From Pseudomonadota bacterium (GTDB lineage Bacteria > Pseudomonadota > Alphaproteobacteria > Acetobacterales > Acetobacteraceae), in the NCBI GenBank assembly GCA_021807465.1, contig JAKBCX010000073.1:1-7106 (forward strand): DNA of 7,106 nucleotides, written 5' to 3'. The translations under genes were made by a program, and so were the position numbers. Shown in pieces: positions 1-5,516 of the stretch; the stretch's first letter is position 1; each line of letters opens with the position of its first letter. The notes under the pieces were generated by a model. The model made no database searches. It was not told the DNA's origin and saw only the letters and a list, made by a program, of their open reading frames with translations.

Positions 1-2673
1 TACGGGCACCGCGCGCTCTCGCCGCATTGGTTGTTCAACGATGCGTTCTACGGCGACTTATACGAGGATATGACGCTGGAAATGCTCGATGCACACCGGT
101 TTTACGGGCGCTACGACCATTATTTGCGGGCCGGGCAGTTTGAAGGGCGGCAGGGGCATTATTTGTTTGATGGCGCCTATTATAAGGAGCGGGCGCTGGA
201 GGCTGCCACCGAGGCGGTGGGGGCGTATTCGCATTATCTGATGCGGCTGGGCGTGGTGGAGGAATTGGCGCCTTCGGTTTATTTTGACCCCGTATGGTAT
301 TTGGAGAGGCATCCTGGCGCCAAGGCGGAGGTGCTGCGCGGGCGATTTTGCGGAGCGCTGCATCATTACCTAACCAATGAGCAGCCATGGGATTTTGATC
401 CGGTTCCGCAATTCTCTGAGAGTTTCTACCGGCGGCGGCATGCGGATGTGGCGGCGGCGATTGAGGCGGGGTTGAACCGCAATGGTTACGAGCAGTTTGT
501 GCAGCATGGCTGTTTTGAGCTGCGCCAGCCGGGGCCGGATGTGGATTTGGCTTATTACCGGGACATGAATGAGGTAGTGCGGCATGATTTGAATACGGGG
601 GCAGTGCGCGATGCGTTCGCGCATTTGCGCTTGGTGGGGCTGCGCGAGAAGCTGCCCTGCTGTCCGCCCCAGGCCAAGGCGGATTTGAACGAGGATGCCA
701 CGCGCGAGGCGTTTGTGGCACGGGCCAGGATGGATTTGGCGTTGTTTGCGCGTGTGAGGCTGGATTTTTCCTATGCCATGCCGCCGCGTTTGAGTGTGCT
801 GCTGGTGGTGTTCAACAAGTTTGAACTGACGATGCGGGCGCTGGCCTCGCTACGGCAGAATTATGCTGGGGCGATGGAGCTGGTGGTGGTGGATAATGGT
901 TCGTCTGACGAGACACGGTTTTTGGGCAGGTTTGTAAAGGGGGCGAAGATTATACGCGCTGGGCGTAATCTGGGCTTTTTGCAAGGGGCGAATTTGGGGC
1001 TGCGCCACGTGAGCGCGCCGGTTTTGTTATATTTGAACAATGACGTGGAGCTGGGCTTTGGTGCGGTGGAAATGGCGCTGAGGCGGCTTGATTCGGCGGA
1101 TGATATTGGCGCGGTGGGCGGCAAGATTATCCGTACTAATGGGAAGTTACAGGAAGCTGGCTCGATTCTTTGGAATGAGGGATCGGCTGTTGGTTATATG
1201 CGCGATGCTTCGCCCCTGTTGCCGGAAGCGAATTTTGTACGCGACGTGGATTTTTGTTCCGCCGTGTTTTTGCTGTGCCGGACGGATTTGGTGAAGCGGC
1301 TAGATGGGTTTGATGAAGGGTTTGCGCCGGCCTATTATGAGGATGTGGATTTATGCGTGCGGATGATCCAGGCCGGGTACAGGGTAGTGTACGATCCGGC
1401 GGTGACGGTGACGCATCTGGAATTTGGCAGTGCCAGTACCACCGAGGCCTCGATGGCGCTGATGCGGCGCGGGCGGCGGATTTTCTTCAAGAAACATGAG
1501 GTGTTTCTACAAGGGCAGGCGGCGCCGGAAGGGGCGTGTATGTGCCTGGTGCGGCAGCGGGGTGGCAAGCCGCGCGTGTTGTTTATTGAGGATACGGTAC
1601 CGTTGCGGCGTCTGGGTTCGGGGTTTGTGCGTTCCAACGATGTTGTGCGTGCCATGGTGGCGGCGGGGTACGAGGTGCATGTGTTTCCCATGAACGGGGC
1701 GCCCTATGACCCGATGAGCCTGTATGGAGACTTGCCCGATTGCGTGGAGGTGCTGGCGGACCGTGATGCCGCGGGGTTGGTGGCGTTTTTGCATGAGCGG
1801 CACGGGGTTTACGACGTGGTGTGGGTGGCGCGGACTCATAATCTGGCGCGGGTACTGCCTGTGTTTGAGGCGGCGAAGCTGGATATGAAGCGCGTGCGGC
1901 TGGTGCTGGATACCGAAGCGGTGACGGCGCCGCGTGAGGCGATGCAGGCGCGGCTGCGCGGCGAGGCATTTAACGAGAAGGCGGCGCTGGCGGCGGAATG
2001 CGCGGTGGCGCGGAAGGCGCAGCGCGTGCTGGCAGTGAATGAGGCCGAGGCGGTGTTGCTGCGCAAGGGGCGGGTGAAGAATGTTGCGGTGCTGGGGACG
2101 ATGCGTGAGGCAGCCCCCAGCCCGGCAGTGTTTGGCAAGCGCGCAGGGCTGTTGTTTGTGGGGGCGATTCATCAGGCTGATAGCCCGAACCACGATGCGC
2201 TGCGGTTTTATGCGGAGCGGGTTTTGCCTGAGTTGGAGAATCTATTTGACGAGGTGCCCATGCTGCATGTGGTGGGACATGTGGCGCGGGGGGTGGATAT
2301 AGGCGATGTGGCGCGGCACAGGCGGATTAAGCTGCATGGTGAGTTGGGGGATGTATCGGCGCTGTATAACGAGGCACGGATTTTTGTGGCGCCCGCCCGG
2401 TTTGCAGCAGGGACACCGTATAAGATTTACGAGGCTGCGTCTTGTGGTTTGCCATGTGTGGCAAGTGCGCTGCTAGCCCGGCAATTGGGGTGGGGCGAGG
2501 CGGAGATGCTGACGGCTGATGATGCTGCGGGATTGGCCCAGGCGATTGCGCGGCTTTATCGCGATGCAGGCTTGTGGCGGTGCTTACGCGCCGGGGCGTT
2601 GAAGCGGATTAAGAACGAGCACGGGCGCGCGGGGTTTTATGAAGCTGTGGCGCGCGTGCTGGGTGCGTCCTGA
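1..2673 (+). CDS. Two-domain glycosyltransferase (GT2 + GT4-like) with N-terminal repeats, 5' partial
   Basis: This protein probably transfers sugars during synthesis of a surface polysaccharide or glycoprotein glycan in the cytoplasm; donor and acceptor cannot be read from the sequence. The frame is open from base 1 and 890 residues are in the window. A TTG at base 31 lies inside conserved repeat sequence (SPHWLFNDAFY), so the true start is upstream. Residues 11-219 hold five aromatic-rich repeats. Residues about 262-500 form a GT-A fold of family GT2: VVVDNGSSD (295-303), NND in the DXD position (346-348), and YYEDVDLC (445-452) as the likely catalytic-base region. Residues about 525-890 form a GT-B/GT4-like domain: LLFVGAIHQ (717-725), and AAGTPYKIYEAASCGLPCV (802-820) as the nucleotide-sugar site. 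The first Glu of the usual EX7E motif is Ala (803); the second is E811. No signal peptide or membrane segment is seen. It converges on comM and overlaps its tail by 37 bases. The GT families are secure; the role is inferred. Confidence 0.9.
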   Translation, partial: YGHRALSPHWLFNDAFYGDLYEDMTLEMLDAHRFYGRYDHYLRAGQFEGRQGHYLFDGAYYKERALEAATEAVGAYSHYLMRLGVVEELAPSVYFDPVWYLERHPGAKAEVLRGRFCGALHHYLTNEQPWDFDPVPQFSESFYRRRHADVAAAIEAGLNRNGYEQFVQHGCFELRQPGPDVDLAYYRDMNEVVRHDLNTGAVRDAFAHLRLVGLREKLPCCPPQAKADLNEDATREAFVARARMDLALFARVRLDFSYAMPPRLSVLLVVFNKFELTMRALASLRQNYAGAMELVVVDNGSSDETRFLGRFVKGAKIIRAGRNLGFLQGANLGLRHVSAPVLLYLNNDVELGFGAVEMALRRLDSADDIGAVGGKIIRTNGKLQEAGSILWNEGSAVGYMRDASPLLPEANFVRDVDFCSAVFLLCRTDLVKRLDGFDEGFAPAYYEDVDLCVRMIQAGYRVVYDPAVTVTHLEFGSASTTEASMALMRRGRRIFFKKHEVFLQGQAAPEGACMCLVRQRGGKPRVLFIEDTVPLRRLGSGFVRSNDVVRAMVAAGYEVHVFPMNGAPYDPMSLYGDLPDCVEVLADRDAAGLVAFLHERHGVYDVVWVARTHNLARVLPVFEAAKLDMKRVRLVLDTEAVTAPREAMQARLRGEAFNEKAALAAECAVARKAQRVLAVNEAEAVLLRKGRVKNVAVLGTMREAAPSPAVFGKRAGLLFVGAIHQADSPNHDALRFYAERVLPELENLFDEVPMLHVVGHVARGVDIGDVARHRRIKLHGELGDVSALYNEARIFVAPARFAAGTPYKIYEAASCGLPCVASALLARQLGWGEAEMLTADDAAGLAQAIARLYRDAGLWRCLRAGALKRIKNEHGRAGFYEAVARVLGAS
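25..657 (+). repeat. Five tandem ~40-residue aromatic repeats in the glycosyltransferase N-terminus
   Basis: These are protein-level repeats with the approximate pattern F-D/N-x-A-Y/F-Y, then 15-25 variable residues, then H-Y-L-x-x-G-x-x-E. Units begin near residues 11 (LFNDAFY), 54 (YLFDGAYY), 93 (VYFDPVWY), 136 (PQFSESFY) and 179 (PDVDLAYY). The second half of the unit is visible as DHYL, SHYL, HHYL, YEQFV and FAHLR. DNA identity between units is low, so this is an old duplication and not a recent one. Similar FDxxYY...HYL..G..EGR units precede glycosyltransferase domains in acetic-acid-bacteria relatives, from recall. Their function is not known to me; substrate or partner binding is a guess. 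More copies may lie upstream of the window. Confidence 0.7.
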
Positions 2674-4190
2674 AGCTGGCGCTGCAGCACGGCTTGTTTG
2701 GGCATCTGGTGGCGGTAGCGCAGGGCCTCGGCGATGTGGGGCTGCTGGATATCTTCCTGGTTGGCGAGATCGGCGATGGTGCGGGCAACGCGCAGGCTGC
2801 GTGTGAAGCCACGGGCGGAGAGGCGCAGTTTGGTTGCGGCCATTTCCAGAAATTCCTTGGCTTTTGGGGCGATGGCTAAGAGGCTGGGATTCATTTCCGC
2901 GTTGGTCCAGGGGCCGTCCTCGCCGCCGCGGTGGCGCTGGCGGGCGCGGGCTTCGGCCACGCGGGCGGCCACTTGCGCGCTGGATTCGCCTGGGGGGAGC
3001 CAGGAGAGTTCGTAGGGGGTGACGGGGATGATGTCGATGACGATGTCCATGCGGTCGAGCAGCGGGCCGGAGAGTTTGCTTTGGTAATCTTCGCCACAGC
3101 GCGGGGCGCGGCCGCAGGCCCGGGCGGCATCGTCCAGATAGCCGCAGCGGCAGGGATTCATGGCGCCGACGAGCTGGAAGCGGGCGGGGTAGGTGATGTG
3201 CGCGCTGGCGCGGGAGACTGTGGTGTGGCCGGATTCCATGGGCTGGCGCAAGGCTTCCAGCGTGGCGCGGGGAAATTCGGGGATTTCGTCGAGGAACAGC
3301 ACGCCGCGATGGGCGAGTGAGACTTCGCCCGGTTTGGCACGCGCACCGCCACCGGCGATGGCGGCCTGGCTGGCTGAATGGTGCGGGTCGCGGAAAGGCG
3401 GGCGAGTGACGAGGCGGCCTTCCTGTAGCATGCCGGTAACGGAATGGATGGTGCTGACTTCCAGGGCCTCGCGCGGGGAGAGGTCTGGCAGCAGGCCGGG
3501 CAGGCGCGCGGCGAGCATGGATTTGCCGCCACCGGGAGGGCCGATGAGGAGCAGGTTGTGCGCGCCTGCCGCCGCGATTTCCAGCGCACGGCGGCCGGAT
3601 TCGAGGCCGCGTATGTCGGCGAGGTCGAGGTTTTTGGCGCCTGCGCCAAGCTGGCCGGGCGGGGGCGGGGAGATGATTTGGGTGCCGCGGAAATGATTGA
3701 TGAGGGAGATGAGGTCAGGCGCGGCGAGGATGGGGAGTTCGCCCGCCCAGCCGGCTTCCGGGCCTTGGGATTCTGGGCAGATGAGGCCGAGGCCGCGTGT
3801 GTTGGCGGCCATGGCGGCGGGGAGGATGCCGGCGACGGGGTTGAGGCTGCCATCGAGCGAGAGTTCGCCCAGGGCCGCGAATTCGGCCAGCTCCTCGCGG
3901 GGGATGATGTCCATGGCGGCGAGGACGGCGAGGGCGATGGGGAGGTCGAAATGGCTGCCTTCCTTCACCATGTCGGCCGGGGCGAGGTTGATGAGCAGGC
4001 GTTTGGGCGGCAGGGCGAGGCCCATGGCGGTGAGGGCGGCGCGGACACGCTCGCGCGCTTCACCCACGGCTTTGTCGGGAAGGCCGACGATGAGGAAGGC
4101 GGGCAGGCCGCTGGCGATTTGGACCTGGACTTCCACACGCTGGGCGTCGATTCCGGCGAAGGTGAAGGAGTTTACGCAAGCGATGGACAT
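2637..4190 (-). CDS. comM: ComM/YifB family AAA+ ATPase (Mg chelatase-like)
   Basis: ComM is a cytoplasmic hexameric helicase shown in naturally competent bacteria to promote branch migration when incoming DNA recombines with the chromosome. The family is also common in species not known to be competent. The 517 residues fit the usual length of about 500-510 plus a short tail. The N-terminal ChlI/Lon-like domain includes GLPAFLIVGLPDKAVGEARE (28-47) and EGSHFDLPIALAVL (77-90). The AAA+ core has Walker A GPPGGGKS (217-224), Walker B VLFLDE (297-302), a four-Cys cluster starting at NPCRCG (C347, C349, C359, C365), an arginine-finger region LSGPLLDRMD (373-382) and a sensor-2 region SARGFTRSLRVART (458-471). 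I chose ATG 4190 because the family N-terminus begins at MSIACV. An in-frame ATG at 4217 adds nine residues but sits in the putative -10 box. The Shine-Dalgarno is weak (GGG, 7 bases before the start). The last ~24 residues, after ALRYR, look like an extension and partly overlap the convergent glycosyltransferase. Confidence 0.96.
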   Translation of the reverse strand: MSIACVNSFTFAGIDAQRVEVQVQIASGLPAFLIVGLPDKAVGEARERVRAALTAMGLALPPKRLLINLAPADMVKEGSHFDLPIALAVLAAMDIIPREELAEFAALGELSLDGSLNPVAGILPAAMAANTRGLGLICPESQGPEAGWAGELPILAAPDLISLINHFRGTQIISPPPPGQLGAGAKNLDLADIRGLESGRRALEIAAAGAHNLLLIGPPGGGKSMLAARLPGLLPDLSPREALEVSTIHSVTGMLQEGRLVTRPPFRDPHHSASQAAIAGGGARAKPGEVSLAHRGVLFLDEIPEFPRATLEALRQPMESGHTTVSRASAHITYPARFQLVGAMNPCRCGYLDDAARACGRAPRCGEDYQSKLSGPLLDRMDIVIDIIPVTPYELSWLPPGESSAQVAARVAEARARQRHRGGEDGPWTNAEMNPSLLAIAPKAKEFLEMAATKLRLSARGFTRSLRVARTIADLANQEDIQQPHIAEALRYRHQMPKQAVLQRQLQDAPSTRATAS

Positions 4191-4230
4191 ATGAATACCC
4201 GTTATAGGTGTATTCATGTTAAGAGTACAC
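4191..4230. promoter_or_regulatory. Overlapping inverted repeats in the comM promoter, candidate operator
   Basis: On the plus strand ATGAATAC (4191-4198) and GTATTCAT (4210-4217) are a perfect 8-base inverted repeat with an 11-base spacer, ending directly at the comM start codon. Sharing its right arm is a second repeat, GTGTATTC (4208-4215) and GAGTACAC (4223-4230), with seven of eight bases paired and a 7-base spacer centred on the putative -10 box. Arm centres of the first repeat are 19 bases apart, close to two helical turns, as expected for a dimeric regulator. The regulator is unknown. The pattern does not match the alphaproteobacterial LexA direct repeat or an FNR box. An mRNA hairpin is less likely, because the second repeat lies mostly upstream of the predicted transcription start. 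Confidence 0.35.
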
Positions 4231-4244
4231 GGATTGATTGTCTA
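4209..4244 (-). promoter_or_regulatory. Putative sigma-70-type promoter for comM
   Basis: Reading the minus strand, TAGACA (4244-4239, five of six matches to TTGACA) is followed after exactly 17 bases by TAACAT (4221-4216, four of six matches to TATAAT). Transcription would start near 4209, giving a leader of about 19 bases before the comM ATG at 4190. The -35 box overlaps the TAG stop of the upstream 147-codon gene (4244-4242). A second -10-like TATAAC (4206-4201) has no convincing -35 at the right distance. Predicted by eye only. Confidence 0.4.
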
Positions 4245-4685
4245 TATTGCTCCCATAAAAATATCCATTAATCGAAGCAGAAGCCTCTGTGGGGGCACCC
4301 CGCGTAAGCATAATTGAGCATCAATAATGCCATCATTAATGTGTGGTGCATCGCTATCCTTTTCGCATAAGGCGCAAAGTTCATAAAACTCCCTTAGTGT
4401 TATTCCATTTTCGATTTGGAAAACCTCTTTGAGGGTCTTTGTATAAAAGCCGTGATGCGCAGCTTTTTTGAATACTTTGTCTTTTTCGGTTTTTACAGGT
4501 GGAAGTGGCACAAGTAATGCGCCGAAAATATACTGGCGAGTGTAACTAAGCTGAATGATCTGATTAAGGCCAGCTTCCCGTGCAATAATCAAGGGAAGCA
4601 CTTGTGCTTGGATCGCGCTATGGATTTTTAGCGCTTTTTCAACGAGATTATCGCTGTTAGGCGGTCTTTTCGTGAATTTGAACAT
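4242..4685 (-). CDS. Hypothetical protein, AT-rich orphan gene downstream of ydfG
   Basis: I do not recognise this 147-residue protein. It has a basic N-terminus (KFTKRPP), a probably helical stretch at 13-60, a Lys-rich linker at 65-74, a second mostly helical part at 80-110 containing C104-A-L-C107, and a hydrophobic, Leu-rich C-terminus (136-147). A third Cys is at 126, and H115 could add to a metal site; that is speculation. There is no signal peptide and no clear membrane helix. The start ATG 4685 has a good Shine-Dalgarno, GGAG at 4694-4691 with a 5-base spacer, lying inside the last codons of ydfG. The ydfG stop (4689-4687) is one base from this ATG, so translation is probably coupled. 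GC content is about 43%, far below the neighbours, and codons such as AAA, TTT and ATT are frequent, which suggests acquisition from elsewhere. The full-length open frame with a proper ribosome site argues for a real gene. A cytoplasmic accessory protein is possible; function is unknown. Confidence 0.7.
   Translation of the reverse strand: MFKFTKRPPNSDNLVEKALKIHSAIQAQVLPLIIAREAGLNQIIQLSYTRQYIFGALLVPLPPVKTEKDKVFKKAAHHGFYTKTLKEVFQIENGITLREFYELCALCEKDSDAPHINDGIIDAQLCLRGVPPQRLLLRLMDIFMGAI
4615..4639 (+). terminator. Terminator-like hairpin antisense to the orphan gene
   Basis: GCGCTA (4615-4620) and TAGCGC (4629-4634) form a six-base-pair stem around an 8-base loop, followed by TTTTT (4635-4639). 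This has the shape of an intrinsic terminator for plus-strand transcription. No plus-strand gene lies nearby, so it could only stop antisense transcripts, or be chance within the AT-rich coding sequence. The stem is short. Confidence 0.2.
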
Positions 4686-4686
4686 T

Positions 4687-5436
4687 TCAACTCCGTTTCA
4701 CCGCAAACGCCGCATTGGCCTGGCAGGTTGGCATCATTTCGATGCGGTTGATGTTCATGTGTTGGGGCAGGGAGATGAGCCAGGCGGCGGTTTCGGCAAT
4801 GTCGTCCGGGTTGAGCGGGGTGATGCCCTGATAGACGGAATCGGCGCGGGATTGGTCCCCGGCGAAGCGGACGAGGGAAAATTCGGAACCGCCCACCATG
4901 CCGGGCTCGATGTCTGTGACGCGGATATTGCGGCCCACGAGGTCGGCGCGAAGGTTGAGGGAAAATTGTTGGACGAAGGCTTTTGTTCCGCCATAGACAT
5001 GGCCGCCAGGATATGGATACATGCCTGCGACGGAGCCGATGTTGAGGATGATGCCGTCGTTACGCTCGACCATTTGCGGGAGAATGGCGCGCGTCATGTG
5101 GACCAGCCCGGTGACGTTGGTGGCGATCATCGTGTCCCAGTCTTCAAGGTCCGCTTCCCAGGCGGGGGAAAGGCCGAGGGCGAGGCCGGCATTGTTTACC
5201 AGAACATCTATCTGCTTCCAGCCATCGGGCAGCGCGGCGGGGAAGGCGGCGACGGCTTGTTTGTCGGTAACATCCAACGCCAGGGGGAGGAGGTTTTCGC
5301 CCAGCTCGGCGGCGAGACCCTGCAGGCGCTCCGCGCGGCGGCCGGTGGCGATGACGCGGTGGCCGTCGCGGATGAAGCGGCGGGCGAAAGCGGCGCCGAA
5401 GCCCGCCGTGGCGCCGGTGACCAGGATTGTTTTCAT
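4687..5436 (-). CDS. ydfG: NADP-dependent 3-hydroxy acid dehydrogenase / malonic semialdehyde reductase, SDR family
   Basis: This is a classical short-chain dehydrogenase closely resembling E. coli YdfG along its whole length (249 residues against 248). YdfG oxidises L-allo-threonine, serine and other 3-hydroxy acids with NADP. It can also reduce malonic semialdehyde to 3-hydroxypropionate, the last step of Rut uracil catabolism. Visible motifs are the cofactor loop TGATAGFG (7-14), TGRR (31-34) whose arginines suit NADP(H), NNAG (81-84), and the catalytic set N107, S135, Y148 and K152, followed by the PG motif (178-179). The stretch RVTDIEPGMVGGSEFSLVRF (172-191) is characteristic of the YdfG subgroup. 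The protein is soluble and cytoplasmic, probably tetrameric as in the family. Start ATG 5436 has a near-ideal Shine-Dalgarno, TAAGGAG (5450-5444), with 7 bases of spacing. It lies 80 bases after codA and one base before the orphan gene, so shared transcription is likely. The physiological substrate cannot be decided from sequence. Confidence 0.94.
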   Translation of the reverse strand: MKTILVTGATAGFGAAFARRFIRDGHRVIATGRRAERLQGLAAELGENLLPLALDVTDKQAVAAFPAALPDGWKQIDVLVNNAGLALGLSPAWEADLEDWDTMIATNVTGLVHMTRAILPQMVERNDGIILNIGSVAGMYPYPGGHVYGGTKAFVQQFSLNLRADLVGRNIRVTDIEPGMVGGSEFSLVRFAGDQSRADSVYQGITPLNPDDIAETAAWLISLPQHMNINRIEMMPTCQANAAFAVKRS

Positions 5437-5443
5437 CGCCTTG

Positions 5444-5450
5444 CTCCTTA
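5444..5450 (-). promoter_or_regulatory. Strong ribosome binding site of ydfG
   Basis: TAAGGAG on the minus strand, 7 bases before ATG 5436, is almost fully complementary to the 16S rRNA 3' end. It is the strongest Shine-Dalgarno in the window and fixes the ydfG start. It suggests that ydfG is translated independently of codA, not by coupling. Confidence 0.75.
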
Positions 5451-5483
5451 GCGTGTTGTCCGGGCCTGTCCTGGCAGCTTCGC

Positions 5484-5500
5484 GGCTGGCTTGTCCAGCC
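5484..5500 (-). other. Hairpin between codA and ydfG
   Basis: On the minus strand GGCTGG (5500-5495) and CCAGCC (5489-5484) form a perfect six-base-pair GC-rich stem around a 5-base loop, starting 17 bases after the codA stop codon. No T-run follows, so it is not a standard intrinsic terminator. It could act as an mRNA stability or processing hairpin that sets different codA and ydfG levels, or as a weak terminator. Function is inferred. Confidence 0.35.
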
Positions 5501-5516
5501 TGCCTGCCGGAGACGG

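Noticed and set aside
31..33. TTG at 31 as the real start of the glycosyltransferase.
   Set aside because: The frame is open to base 1 and the residues before it (SPHW) continue the repeat pattern, so the gene starts outside the window.
35..721. Minus-strand open frame of 228 codons opposite the glycosyltransferase.
   Set aside because: Pro/Ala/Arg-rich shadow of the repeat-coding region; it has no recognisable domain.
4215..4217. ATG 4217 as the comM start.
   Set aside because: It adds nine residues before the family-typical N-terminus and overlaps the predicted -10 box, so it would lie upstream of the transcript.
4190..4700. The AT-rich island as an insertion sequence or transposon remnant.
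   Set aside because: I found no transposase similarity, no terminal inverted repeats at the edges and no flanking target duplication.
4672..5451. Long plus-strand open frame opposite ydfG (259 codons), and similar long frames opposite comM and codA.
   Set aside because: Low-complexity Gly/Ala/Asp/Arg-rich products with no motifs. They are mirror frames of well-recognised genes in GC-rich DNA.
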